46,521 nt of DNA from a virus, in IMG/VR virus record IMGVR_UViG_3300025769_000208, positions 1 to 46,521 of that record; one strand, given 5' to 3'. The notes beneath the pieces were generated by a model. It had not been told where the DNA came from, ran no database searches, and was given only the letters and a program-made list of their open reading frames with translations. A program made the position numbers and the translations under genes. Shown piece after piece: positions 15,679 through 24,771 of this stretch (position 1 is its first letter; every line of letters starts with the position of its first letter).

Positions 15679-16611
15679 ATGAAACCTAGAGGTGCAACTG
15701 AACTTCAAATGGAAATGCTTAATAAGCATGTTTCAAAAGAGCTTTTAGAGAAAGTACAAATTTGTACATCAATACCAGGTAAGGTTCCATTAGACCCTGA
15801 CAAACTTAATATATTGTGGCAAAAAAATTCTTATGATCAACCTAATCTTCAAGAATTTTTTAAAAATAAAGAAAGACATAAAGAATATGATTGGTATGTT
15901 TTTAACAGCCATTGGAATTATGAAAAGTTTAGATATTTTTTTGGAATACCAACTGAAAGATGTATCGTTATAAAAAATGGTATTGATGAATTTCCAATTA
16001 GAAAAATATATCAAAAAGGAAAACCGATAAAATTAATACATCATTGCACACCTTGGAGAGGTATAAATGTATTATTGTTAGCTATGCAACAAATAACACA
16101 TCCTAACATATCTTTAGATGTTTATTCTTCTACTCAAGTATATGGCTCTGATTTTAGTAAAGTGCATGATGATGAATTTAAACCACTATACGATCAAGCT
16201 AAAGAATTACCAAATGTAAATTATATTGGATATAAACCTCATGAGTACATAAAAGAAATGATGCCTAATTATGATATGTTTGTTTATCCTTCTATATTTG
16301 AAGAAACATCATGTGTGTCAGCTTTAGAAGCTTTAGCGTCTGGGGTTCATGTAATTACAAATAATTATGGAGCCTTGTATGAAACTTGTTCAGAGTGGCC
16401 TGTCTATGTAAATTACTCAACTAATTATGAACAGATGGCAACAGATACTGCAAATGCAATCATGACTGCTGCAGGATATCTCCATGAAGATAGTATTCAA
16501 GAACATTTATCAGAACAACAAAAATTTTATAAAAAATTTTATAACTGGAAAAGCAAAGGACAACAATGGACTACTTTTCTTACTGGAGCTTTAAAAGATA
16601 AAGGTTTATAA
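15679..16611 (+). CDS. Glycosyltransferase, GT4-like (GT-B fold)
   Basis: The 310-residue protein has C-terminal GT-B features: KPIKLIHHCTPWRGINVLLLAM, a YIGYKPHEYIKEMMPNYDMFVYPS segment and the donor-binding E-x7-E region in FEETSCVSALEALASGVHVITNNYGALYE. The N-terminal half is shorter than usual (VFNSHWNYEKFRYFFGIP, CIVIKNGID), a trimmed acceptor domain. It would transfer a sugar from a nucleotide donor. Placement within structural genes suggests modification of virion proteins or host envelope glycans. Confidence 0.8.
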   Translation: MKPRGATELQMEMLNKHVSKELLEKVQICTSIPGKVPLDPDKLNILWQKNSYDQPNLQEFFKNKERHKEYDWYVFNSHWNYEKFRYFFGIPTERCIVIKNGIDEFPIRKIYQKGKPIKLIHHCTPWRGINVLLLAMQQITHPNISLDVYSSTQVYGSDFSKVHDDEFKPLYDQAKELPNVNYIGYKPHEYIKEMMPNYDMFVYPSIFEETSCVSALEALASGVHVITNNYGALYETCSEWPVYVNYSTNYEQMATDTANAIMTAAGYLHEDSIQEHLSEQQKFYKKFYNWKSKGQQWTTFLTGALKDKGL

Positions 16612-16617
16612 TTTTTT

Positions 16618-17199
16618 ATGTTTGAGTATGAAAAACTTAATGAATACATTATAAAAGTAAAACTACCAGATTTAATTTTTGATGAAATAAAAATATGGAA
16701 AAAAGAATGTGATAAAATTAAAAATCACAAATTATCTTTTTTAAAAACTATGGATAATGCTGGAACTGAAGGCAATAATTATCAAGTAAGTGTTTCTAAA
16801 TTTTTAATTTATGATGGATTTTGGTTACCTTACGTTTTAAGATTAATTTCAAAACTTTGTGGAGGCCACCATAGAGATTATTATTTAAGAGAATGGCCTG
16901 GTCATTTTGAATCTGACGTTTGGATAAACTATGCTTACAAAAATAATTATAATCCAATACACAGCCATAGTGGTTTTGTCTCAGGAGTTATTTACTTACA
17001 AAATCAAAATGATTTAACTATTTTTCCAGATCAAAATTTTAGTGTACAAGGTAAACCAGGGGAGATGATTTTATTTCCTTCAACATTAGAGCATCAAGTA
17101 GAGAAAATAAAAGATAATTATGAAAGAATAACTTTTGCATTTAATATAAATCTTGATAAAAACCATGAAAGAGTAAAAGGGCACCATGAAAAAAAATAA
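16618..17199 (+). CDS. 2OG-Fe(II) oxygenase of the 2OG-FeII_6 type
   Basis: The signature is complete: H115-x-H117 in PIHSHSGFVSGVIYLQ, GKPGEMILFPSTLEHQVEK with H159 as third metal ligand, and R170 in YERITFAFNI for 2OG. The 193-residue enzyme is flanked by two glycosyltransferases and its end overlaps the second, so the three may act on the same target. The substrate is unknown. Confidence 0.8.
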   Translation: MFEYEKLNEYIIKVKLPDLIFDEIKIWKKECDKIKNHKLSFLKTMDNAGTEGNNYQVSVSKFLIYDGFWLPYVLRLISKLCGGHHRDYYLREWPGHFESDVWINYAYKNNYNPIHSHSGFVSGVIYLQNQNDLTIFPDQNFSVQGKPGEMILFPSTLEHQVEKIKDNYERITFAFNINLDKNHERVKGHHEKK

Positions 17200-18070
17200 T
17201 GAATTTGTAAATGAAGATACTTATCAAACGTTAAAAGAATTTAGAGTTGACCCACCCTCTCAAGATTTAGCTGTTAAGCCATTATGGAAAAATAAACCAA
17301 AAACAAAACCAAAAAAAGATTATTCTATATTTGTTGCTACTCCAGTGCATAGTGATGTATCTTTACATTATACACAAGCATTACTAGAGTTTCAAAAGTA
17401 CGCAAATGAACAAGGTGTAGAAACACATTTTCAATTAATGAAATCTTCATTAGTTACTCAAGGAAGAAATTTATGTGTATCAAGTTTTTTGGAATCAGAT
17501 CAAACTCATTTGTTATTTATTGATTCTGATATATGGTTTCATTCTCCGTCAATACTTAGAATGGTAGAAAAAGATAAAGATATAATATCTATACCTTACC
17601 CGTTAAAAACAATGATGTGGGAGAAACTATTTCAAAAAATACAAGATGGTGTAAATATACAAAAACCTTACGATTTAAAAAAATATTTAAATACTTATCC
17701 TATGAGAGTTGAAAACCCTAAAAGTATAATTATGGATAATGGTGTAATTGAAGTTACCCATAGCCCTACAGGTTGTATGTTAATTAAAAGAGAAGTTTTT
17801 GAAAAGATGATTAAGGCTTATCCTGATAAAAGTATTGTGCAAAAAACTGTTATTAATGGGAAGTATGTAGATAGACCAAATATGTGGAATTTTTTTGACA
17901 CTTTACATGATCCAGTAGAAAAGGTTTATTTAGGTGAAGATTTTGCTTTCTGTAAACTTTGGAAAGATTTAGGTGGCAAATGTTATGCATTAGTGGATGC
18001 TCCAATAGTTCATGTAGGTGATCATACATACGAAGGTCGATTTAGTGATGAGTTGATAAGCAAACAGTAA
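17186..18070 (+). CDS. Glycosyltransferase, GT-A (family 2-like)
   Basis: The N-terminal 45 residues are Lys-rich and disordered-looking. The catalytic part follows: YSIFVATPVHSD, VTQGRNLCVSSFLESDQTHLLFIDSDIWFHS with a DxD metal-nucleotide motif, a central region, SPTGCMLIKREVFEKM, GEDFAFCKLWKDLGG and a C-terminal VDAPIVHVGDHTYEG. This is the order found in GT-A phage glycosyltransferases. It likely acts with the neighbouring GT-B enzyme and oxygenase. Acceptor unknown. Confidence 0.75.
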   Translation: MKKNNEFVNEDTYQTLKEFRVDPPSQDLAVKPLWKNKPKTKPKKDYSIFVATPVHSDVSLHYTQALLEFQKYANEQGVETHFQLMKSSLVTQGRNLCVSSFLESDQTHLLFIDSDIWFHSPSILRMVEKDKDIISIPYPLKTMMWEKLFQKIQDGVNIQKPYDLKKYLNTYPMRVENPKSIIMDNGVIEVTHSPTGCMLIKREVFEKMIKAYPDKSIVQKTVINGKYVDRPNMWNFFDTLHDPVEKVYLGEDFAFCKLWKDLGGKCYALVDAPIVHVGDHTYEGRFSDELISKQ

Positions 18071-18082
18071 AATGGTAATATA

Positions 18083-18091
18083 TGCTATAAT
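18083..18091 (+). promoter_or_regulatory. Extended -10 promoter before ejection-protein operon
   Basis: TGC-TATAAT (TG at 18083-18084, TATAAT at 18086-18091) is a textbook extended -10 element. It lies in the gap after the glycosyltransferase and 14 bases ahead of ATG 18106, giving a leader of only a few bases with an AGGA. It could drive the 18.1-24.0 kb block late in infection. Confidence 0.5.
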
Positions 18092-18105
18092 TAGGAAATT
18101 ACTAT

Positions 18106-18993
18106 ATGGACCCATTCACAATAGCACTAGCCACATTTGGCGTACAAAAACTTAGAGGAAAATCTACAAAAAGATCATTACGAGATGCATTCTTAGTAGG
18201 AGGTGGTTCTTATGCATTAGGACAAGCGGCTCCCCAATTAGGAATTGGACAAGGTTCAGCTTTCTCAGGTTTAGGTTTTGGTCAGTCTGCCAAAGGTGCT
18301 TTACCAACTTTACCAAACGAAGCTGTAGCAGGAGCACAGTTTAGAGACAAAGGTTACCAAGCAGCTTTATCCCAAGGTGCAGAAACTACTTCTGCAGAAC
18401 CAACTGGTATTATGAAATTATTTAAAAAAGCAAAAGATAATCCAGTCGAGTCAGCTTTAATTGCTTCAACAGTTTTACCATTATTAGCTGGAGAGGAAGA
18501 AGCTCCTAAACCAATGTTTACTGAGGATGATTACAAACAAGCTTACAAAGAACAATCTCAAAAACTTCAAGGTGGTTTTGAACCAGTAGCAGATGCAATG
18601 CCTTCAAGATCAGATGTATATGGTTCAAATATGTTTTATGCAAATCAAGGTGGACTTGCAACTGCAATACCAAAATACAATCAAGGTGGTGTAAATTATT
18701 TACCATCAAAAATAGACCATAATGAAAATGATGTTAACAATTATGTTAGAGCAGAAGGTTATGTAGAAGACGGAGCTGGAGCTGGAGACAAAGACGAAGA
18801 TACAATGTTAGCTCAACTAGCTGATGGAGAATTTGTATCTAGAGCTGATGCAGTTTTAGGTGCAGGTATTTTATCTGGAGCTGACCCAAAAAGTTTTAAA
18901 AATATGAGAAAAGCAGGTGCTGACTTTTTTTATGATCAACAAAAAAAATTTAAAAGAATTTACGATATAGTCAATGCAAGTAAACAAAACTAA
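18106..18993 (+). CDS. Probable internal virion / ejection-module protein
   Basis: The 295-residue protein starts with a helical Gly/Ala-rich region (FLVGGGSYALGQAAPQLGIG) and passes through ANQGGLATAIPKYNQGGVNYL at about 182-202. It ends with DTMLAQLADGEFVSRADAVLGAGI and a basic helix (KSFKNMRKAGADFFYDQQKKF). I recall this C-terminal ADGEFVxRADAVLGAG motif from many marine podoviruses, where the gene opens the ejection cluster. The two NQGG turns match a motif in neighbouring proteins. Confidence 0.65.
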   Translation: MDPFTIALATFGVQKLRGKSTKRSLRDAFLVGGGSYALGQAAPQLGIGQGSAFSGLGFGQSAKGALPTLPNEAVAGAQFRDKGYQAALSQGAETTSAEPTGIMKLFKKAKDNPVESALIASTVLPLLAGEEEAPKPMFTEDDYKQAYKEQSQKLQGGFEPVADAMPSRSDVYGSNMFYANQGGLATAIPKYNQGGVNYLPSKIDHNENDVNNYVRAEGYVEDGAGAGDKDEDTMLAQLADGEFVSRADAVLGAGILSGADPKSFKNMRKAGADFFYDQQKKFKRIYDIVNASKQN

Positions 18994-19435
18994 AATAAAA
19001 AAACAAGTAGAAGTACTTGAGATATTTCCAAAATTACTTGATGAGTATTGGAACTTAGTTGATTTTATGTTGAGAGAAGGTTTAAAGTATGATGGTGATC
19101 CAATGAATATTAGTGATCTAAAGAAATTAATTAAAGAAGGCCAGATGCAATTATTTGTTATGTTTGGTTCTGATGACGGTATTCAATACAAAGTGTTTGG
19201 TGTATGTGTTACACGAATCACGGCTCTTCCTAACTTTAATCAATGTGAAGTAATTTTATTAAAAGGAAGCAAGAGAGAATTGTGGCAAGACGAACTTGCT
19301 GATACAATAGAAGGACTTGCTAAATTAAGCAGTTGTAAAAGAATAGCTGTTCATGCAAGACCTGGTTGGGAACCTTTTTTAAAAACAAAAGGCTGGGGTG
19401 TTAAAAGATATTTATATACAAAGGAGATTAAGTAA
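18974..19435 (+). CDS. GNAT-like protein, T7 gp13-type
   Basis: The ATG lies 20 bases before the preceding stop. The 153-residue protein shows a GNAT-like alternation: QMQLFVMFGSDDGIQYKVFGVCVTRI (beta hairpin), a central CEVILLKGS, and a C-terminal RIAVHARPGWEPFLKTKGWGVKRYLYTKEI. The GW/GWxxxLKxxGW ending is typical of the acetyltransferase-like gp13 proteins encoded next to podovirus internal virion genes. Acetyl-CoA binding residues are not clear, so it may be structural only. Confidence 0.65.
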   Translation: MQVNKTKIKKQVEVLEIFPKLLDEYWNLVDFMLREGLKYDGDPMNISDLKKLIKEGQMQLFVMFGSDDGIQYKVFGVCVTRITALPNFNQCEVILLKGSKRELWQDELADTIEGLAKLSSCKRIAVHARPGWEPFLKTKGWGVKRYLYTKEIK

Positions 19436-20277
19436 TGAGTTTTATATTTGGAGGCGGTGGAGGTGGCGGTGGCCAGACACAATCTGGTTCATCAGTTGTT
19501 ACACAAAGAGAAGCTCCTGGAGTTGAGGCTAGAAAACTATCCTTATATGATCAAGCTGCTAAATTAGCATCTACTCCTGTTTCATTACCCGCAGTACAAG
19601 TTGCTCCACTTTCTGGATTAGAACAAGCTGGAATAGCACAAGCTGGTCAAGTTGGTGTTGGAGCTGGTACAGTAGGACAAGGTATAACTGCTTTACAAGG
19701 TGCACAAGCTGCTCCAAACATATCTTCTTTTTTAAATCCTTATCAGTCTTATGTTACTGATGAAATTACACGTCAAGCTGGAATAGCAACAAATAGATTA
19801 GGTGCACAAGCTGTAGCTAGTGGTGCATTCGGTGGTGGCAGACAAGGAATTGCAGAAGCCGAAATAGAAAGAGCAAGACTAGCTAATATTGGTCAAGCTC
19901 AAGCTCAAGGTTTTCAAACTGCATTAGGTGCAGCTCAAACTCAAAGACAACAACAATTAGCAGCTGGTGCTACTTTAGGATCATTAGGTGCACAACAACA
20001 AGCTATGTCACTTGCAGATATTCAATCTCAATTACAAGCTGGTGGTGTTCAAAGAGGCATAGGCCAGGCTGGTTTAGAAGCTCAAAGACAAACTGCATTA
20101 CAAAGACAATACGAACCTTATCAAAGAATAGAATTCTTAAAAGGTATTATGACAAATTTACCAACAACACAGAGTACACTTACAGCAACCACGGCTCCCG
20201 GTGCTAACCCAGTTGGACAAGCATTAGGTGCAGGACTAGGTGCATACTCTGCTTACAACTTGATGCAACCGAGGTAG
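19435..20277 (+). CDS. Ala/Gln-rich ejection protein
   Basis: The 280-residue product starts with a run of Gly (FGGGGGGGGQTQSG), then has FLNPYQSYVTDEITRQAG, GAFGGGRQGIAEAEIERARLANIGQAQAQGF and several Gln/Ala-rich amphipathic helices. Long helical, Ala/Gln-rich proteins ordered before a very large partner are typical of P22 gp7/gp20/gp16-like proteins injected with DNA. It overlaps the GNAT-like gene by one base. No enzymatic motif. Confidence 0.7.
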   Translation: MSFIFGGGGGGGGQTQSGSSVVTQREAPGVEARKLSLYDQAAKLASTPVSLPAVQVAPLSGLEQAGIAQAGQVGVGAGTVGQGITALQGAQAAPNISSFLNPYQSYVTDEITRQAGIATNRLGAQAVASGAFGGGRQGIAEAEIERARLANIGQAQAQGFQTALGAAQTQRQQQLAAGATLGSLGAQQQAMSLADIQSQLQAGGVQRGIGQAGLEAQRQTALQRQYEPYQRIEFLKGIMTNLPTTQSTLTATTAPGANPVGQALGAGLGAYSAYNLMQPR

Positions 20278-20279
20278 TA

Positions 20280-21140
20280 ATGGATAAAGTATTAACTAGA
20301 AAATTATTTAAAGATAGATATTTCAAAACTTTAAAACCAACTATCAAACATTTTCAAAATGGTGGTATAAGTTCTTTATCTCCAAAAGAAAAAGCTATAT
20401 ATGCTGCAACACTTGCTGCTCCATTATTACAATCTAAAGGCAAAGGTTTAGGACCAGTCTTTAGTGCAATAGGCGAAGGTGTTGGAAAATTACCAGCAAC
20501 TATTTTATCTGTTGAAAAAGCTAAAGGAAGTGGCAAAGGTGTAAGGACTTTAGGAGAACAAGAATTAAAAGCTTATAATTTACCAAAAGGAACTGTAGCT
20601 CAAGTTGATGGAACTGGAAAAATTACTGTTGTATCTAAACCCTCTGCTGAATCTATTAAACAAATTCAAGGAAGTAAAAGAGTAAGAACTATTTTATCAA
20701 GAATTGGTGATGACTATTATAGATTAGGTAAGCCAGTAGGTTTTGGAGATATGGGTAGAATAAGAGCATCACTTGGTAAAGTAGGTGGATCACAGTTTTC
20801 AAAAGATTATGGTGCTTTTAAAAGTAGAATTCAACAAGCAACTTCATTTGTTACACAAGCAATCTCTGGTGCTGCAGTATCAGAGCAAGAAGCAGAAAGA
20901 ATTACAAAACTAATTCCACAAGTAGGAGATACTGAAGCTACATTCGAAGCAAAGCTACAAGCATTAGATAGTTATTTTGCAGATGCAATTGCAATTGCAG
21001 AAGATAACAATGCAGACTTTACTACTGCTTTAGAAATTATGGAGGCTTCAGGAAAAGGTGCTTCAAATTATATTGATTTAAGTGAAGGTGTTACCATAAA
21101 ACAATATGATGGTAATAAATATGATGTAAGTGCAAATTAA
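20280..21140 (+). CDS. Internal virion / ejection protein (286 aa)
   Basis: The N-terminal 30 residues carry the HFQNGGISSLSPKEKAIYAATLAAPLL motif. This is followed by hydrophobic and Gly-rich helices and a C-terminal helical domain (QATSFVTQAISGAAVSEQEAERITKLIPQVGDTEATFEAKLQALDSY). That SEQEAERITKLIPQVGDTEATFEAK stretch closely parallels SESEAEKIKKLIPTTKDSESVFEAKK in the EF-hand protein at 5123-5542. It lies two bases after the previous stop and is probably part of the injected protein complex. Confidence 0.65.
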   Translation: MDKVLTRKLFKDRYFKTLKPTIKHFQNGGISSLSPKEKAIYAATLAAPLLQSKGKGLGPVFSAIGEGVGKLPATILSVEKAKGSGKGVRTLGEQELKAYNLPKGTVAQVDGTGKITVVSKPSAESIKQIQGSKRVRTILSRIGDDYYRLGKPVGFGDMGRIRASLGKVGGSQFSKDYGAFKSRIQQATSFVTQAISGAAVSEQEAERITKLIPQVGDTEATFEAKLQALDSYFADAIAIAEDNNADFTTALEIMEASGKGASNYIDLSEGVTIKQYDGNKYDVSAN

Positions 21141-21148
21141 GGATTTAT

Positions 21149-23830
21149 ATGGCAGAAATAGTTGTACAAAACGAAACATTCAAAATAAAAGGTTCAACTC
21201 CTACACCTAAAGAGCAATTAGCTATTGACTCAGTATTAGCTGCAAAAGGAAATACTAAGGGAGGTGGTTTAAGTTTTGATGATGAGATGAAACTTATGAT
21301 TACACCTGAAGAAGTTTTATCAGATGCTGCTAAAGGTAAATATAATAAAGATACAGAAAGTTATTTATCAAGTCCAGAATTTATGAGAATAGTAACAGAG
21401 GTAGGATTATCAATAGCTGGTGGTATTGCTGGTGTAGCTGCTGCTCCATTTACTGGAGGTTCATCTTTAGTTGGTACATCTATCGCTGCTGCAAGAATAG
21501 CTAGAATTGCCAGACCACTTTTAAATTTAAGTAAAAATAAACAAAAAATTTTAGCAGGTGTTACTGGAGCTGGAATTGGGGGTGGAGCTGGTGCAGCTAT
21601 ATCTCAAACATTTGATCCCAAAGAAAGTATTGTAAGAGAAGTTGCTAGAGGTACAGCCCAAGGTGCTTTTGGAGAAGTACTTGGTTTTGGTATGGCTGGT
21701 GCATTAGCAAAGATATCTAATAAAGTTACTGGAGCATCTATTAAAACTATTGATGGTGCTAGGGATGTAGTCAAAGGATTAGATGCTGATAAATTATTTT
21801 ATAAAGAAATAGCAAAAATTAAAGAAACTGGAAAATTACCTTCTAAAGAAGTTTTAGATAAATTAGTTGGTAAAGAATTAACAGAAGAACAATTAAAAAC
21901 TGCAGTCACACTTAGTCCACAACAAAGAGCTATTTTGGAAAGTTTAGAATTAAGTGATGAAGCATATAAAAGTGCTCAACAAGCTAGACCAGATTTTTTT
22001 GATAAAAAGAAAAGATTGTTAGGCAAAGGAGAAGAGTTTGTTTTTGAAAGAGGAAATATTGTAGCTGGTAAATTAACAGATCAGTCTGGAGTAGAGTTAG
22101 CTTCTTCTCTTGCTGCTGCTTCTATTGGGGGTGGTGCATTTATAAGAAATGCAGAGGGCCTAGGAAGAATAACAACAATTGAATCTATCGATCAATTTAC
22201 AAAAGTATTAACAAAAGATTTACCAAAAATAGATTATGATGCAGCCAAAGATGGGGTCACTCAATTTTTAAACGCACAAATAAAAGGTAATTATACAGAT
22301 ATCTATCAAGGAACTAAAAATAAATTATGGAATGATCTTACTGCTGATATAAACGCAACAATAAGAAGAGCAGACGGATCAATGGACCCAGCTTATGATG
22401 TTGTAATTAGAAGTCCTGAAGTACCAAAAACAATAAGAGTAAGAGAAAGACAACCTAATGGTCAGTATCAAAATAAAGATGTTACAAAATTAGATGACTA
22501 TGTTTATGAGGCAATGGGAGACAACGCTATTGTAAAAAATGGAGACATTACAGAAATGTTATCTATGGTTGGAAGACTGAAAGAGAGAGTTGATTACAAT
22601 CAATTTAAAAATGTTTACACTGCTATTGGAGACATGAAAGGTCTTACTGGTAAAGCATCTTCAGTAAGAGCAGAACTTTTAAAAAGAATGGAATCCATGT
22701 TAGCTAATTCTCCACTACCAGCTGCCGTAAATGCAAAAAGAGTAATTGCTTCTGGTTTTACTAATTTAGGTGCAAAACCTTTTCAACAAGAAACAATTAA
22801 AAAATTATTAAATTCACAGATGGGGCAAGAAACCTTATATAAAAATATTATAGGTGCAGGTAAACCAAGTTACTTTAGATCATTTAATCAAAGTTTAGAG
22901 GATGCAAAATTTAAAGTTGCTGGAAAAGAGTTTGATGTTTTTCCAAATAGATTAGCAATTAGAGGTGCATTACAAGGACAGTTTGTCAAAGATTTTTTAA
23001 ATAATAGTGTAGATAAAGCTGGACAATATTTTAACTTAAATAAAATTAAAGCTGAAAAATTTTTAAAAGATTATGATTGGTTATTAAAAGAAGATGTAGG
23101 TTTTTTAAATAAACAACAAATAAAAGGTATAAGAGATTATACTAGAAGAATCCAAATGGTTGAAGGTAAAATTAAACCACCAGGCTCTGCTGGTACAAGT
23201 GGAGAAATGCTAGTACAAATGAAACAAGCTGGAGCTATTTCACAAATTGTAGGTGTAGTAGGTTTTTCAACTGGAACAATTGATCCGGGTGCTGCAACAT
23301 TTTTTGTATTAGGCCCCACTGCTTTAGCTTATGCTCTATCAAGACCTTCTACTACAAAAGCTTTAATAGATGGCCTAGGAGGTGTGAGTAAAGGTATTGG
23401 TAAAGCTGGTAAAATTGATAGCTTTCCAAAACTAGAAAGATATATTGGACAACTTGGAAGTGCATTAGTTGCTGAAGGGGTAATAGGTGCACAAGAAGCA
23501 GAAGCAGCAATCAATCAACTTAACGGTAATAAAGAAGCTTTTGAAAAATATTTTAAAACTGGAGTTATGCCTAATGCACCAGCAAAAAGAGAGTTTGATC
23601 CAGAAAATGCACCAGCAATAGAAATAGATCCATACTTAGAATCTGGAATACAAAAACAAGGCTCTGGTCAAAGAGTTGGTTCTATAGTAGGCTCAGACAC
23701 TAGTAGTATACCTTTACCAAATATTACACCATCAAATCTACCAATGGGTGGTCAACCTAATACTGAATTAGCACAAGCCCTTAACCTTTTTAATAAGGGA
23801 GGAATAGTAAGTGCCAAGAAAAACTTCTAA
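21149..23830 (+). CDS. Large internal virion / DNA ejection protein (893 aa)
   Basis: This is the largest gene in the window. Near the N-terminus are Gly/Ala-rich hydrophobic helices (about 89-115, LSIAGGIAGVAAAPFTGG; about 131-150, LAGVTGAGIGGGAG). Another lies near residues 693-730 (ISQIVGVVGFSTG, FVLGPTALAYAL). The middle is helical and charged. Such membrane-active segments in a long helical protein fit ejection proteins that span the cell envelope. The C-terminus ends FNKGGIVSAKKNF. I see no transglycosylase motif. The end overlaps the next gene. Confidence 0.7.
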   Translation: MAEIVVQNETFKIKGSTPTPKEQLAIDSVLAAKGNTKGGGLSFDDEMKLMITPEEVLSDAAKGKYNKDTESYLSSPEFMRIVTEVGLSIAGGIAGVAAAPFTGGSSLVGTSIAAARIARIARPLLNLSKNKQKILAGVTGAGIGGGAGAAISQTFDPKESIVREVARGTAQGAFGEVLGFGMAGALAKISNKVTGASIKTIDGARDVVKGLDADKLFYKEIAKIKETGKLPSKEVLDKLVGKELTEEQLKTAVTLSPQQRAILESLELSDEAYKSAQQARPDFFDKKKRLLGKGEEFVFERGNIVAGKLTDQSGVELASSLAAASIGGGAFIRNAEGLGRITTIESIDQFTKVLTKDLPKIDYDAAKDGVTQFLNAQIKGNYTDIYQGTKNKLWNDLTADINATIRRADGSMDPAYDVVIRSPEVPKTIRVRERQPNGQYQNKDVTKLDDYVYEAMGDNAIVKNGDITEMLSMVGRLKERVDYNQFKNVYTAIGDMKGLTGKASSVRAELLKRMESMLANSPLPAAVNAKRVIASGFTNLGAKPFQQETIKKLLNSQMGQETLYKNIIGAGKPSYFRSFNQSLEDAKFKVAGKEFDVFPNRLAIRGALQGQFVKDFLNNSVDKAGQYFNLNKIKAEKFLKDYDWLLKEDVGFLNKQQIKGIRDYTRRIQMVEGKIKPPGSAGTSGEMLVQMKQAGAISQIVGVVGFSTGTIDPGAATFFVLGPTALAYALSRPSTTKALIDGLGGVSKGIGKAGKIDSFPKLERYIGQLGSALVAEGVIGAQEAEAAINQLNGNKEAFEKYFKTGVMPNAPAKREFDPENAPAIEIDPYLESGIQKQGSGQRVGSIVGSDTSSIPLPNITPSNLPMGGQPNTELAQALNLFNKGGIVSAKKNF

Positions 23831-24023
23831 AGATAGTCTAGCTCATCAAAGAATTGATGACCACGAGAAGTTGTGCAGAATCATGCAAGAACAAACTAAT
23901 AAACAAATTAAAGATTTACACACGGATGTACATAGAATAGAAAAAATTCTTATATCTTCTACTGCATTTTTGATGACATCTATGATTGGAATAATAGTTG
24001 CTCTTTTATTTAAAGTATTCTAA
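23811..24023 (+). CDS. Small membrane protein, XhlA/holin-like
   Basis: The start is GTG 23811, inside the end of the ejection gene. The 70-residue protein has a charged helix (KDSLAHQRIDDHEKLCRIMQEQTNKQIKDLHTDVHRIEKIL) and one C-terminal membrane span (STAFLMTSMIGIIVALLF). This matches haemolysin XhlA-type proteins encoded after tail genes in many phages. It might be a holin for the endolysin at 3158-3640, though that is 20 kb away, or an envelope anchor. Confidence 0.65.
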   Translation: MPRKTSKDSLAHQRIDDHEKLCRIMQEQTNKQIKDLHTDVHRIEKILISSTAFLMTSMIGIIVALLFKVF

Positions 24024-24031
24024 AAGACCAT

Positions 24032-24754
24032 GTGCGACTAATCAAAGATAATAACAAATTTCAAATTACCGATCTCAAGTTAGTTAATAAATACAACTAC
24101 AAGAAGTATACTAGACAAGAGGAGGACGGCTCACGGACCTATAATGTAGGTAACAAAAAAATACCAAGTGTTACAACCATACTATCTGCTACTCAATCTC
24201 CAGAAAAGAAAGCTGGACTTGATAGGTGGCGTGAAAGAGTAGGATACCAAGAAGCAGCTAGAATTACCTCTCAGGCAGCCCTCAGAGGCACGGAGATGCA
24301 CTATGTCCTTGAAAACTACATAGATGGCCGTGGGTATATAAATCTCTCTGAGGATGGAGCTAAAGCAAGACTTATGGCTCATGAGATAGTAAACAATCTT
24401 GACCTATTGAAAGAGGTATGGGGTAATGAAGTAAGTCTAGCTTATGAAGATAGATGGGCAGGTGCAACAGATGTAGTAGGTCTTTATGATGATAAGCCAA
24501 CAATTATTGACTTTAAACAAAGTAATAAACCAAAAAGAGAAGAGTTCGTTGAAGATTATTATTATCAGATAGCTGCATATTCATTAGCACATAAAGAACA
24601 ATATGGTCCTATAACACAAGGCCTTATATGTATTTGTACCAAAGATGTTTTGTATCAAGAGTTTAAAATGAATGAATTTAAATTAAAAGAATATGAAGAT
24701 AAATGGTTAGAAAGAGTTAATAGATATCATGAAGAAAAAACACCCAAAGGATAA
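24032..24754 (+). CDS. Cas4/RecB-like PD-(D/E)XK exonuclease
   Basis: GTG 24032 starts a 240-residue protein containing NVGNKKIPSVTTILSATQ, ARGT-type H (RGTEMHYVLENYIDG), AGATDVVGLYDDKPTIIDFKQSNKPK with the catalytic D and D-x-K (IIDFK), and the Gln-Tyr motif (DYYYQIAAYSLAH). These are core elements of the Cas4/PD-DEXK nuclease family found in marine phages. No four-Cys iron-sulfur cluster is evident. It likely processes DNA ends in replication or recombination. It opens the replication module. Confidence 0.75.
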   Translation: MRLIKDNNKFQITDLKLVNKYNYKKYTRQEEDGSRTYNVGNKKIPSVTTILSATQSPEKKAGLDRWRERVGYQEAARITSQAALRGTEMHYVLENYIDGRGYINLSEDGAKARLMAHEIVNNLDLLKEVWGNEVSLAYEDRWAGATDVVGLYDDKPTIIDFKQSNKPKREEFVEDYYYQIAAYSLAHKEQYGPITQGLICICTKDVLYQEFKMNEFKLKEYEDKWLERVNRYHEEKTPKG

Positions 24755-24771
24755 TAAATTTCATAAGGGTA

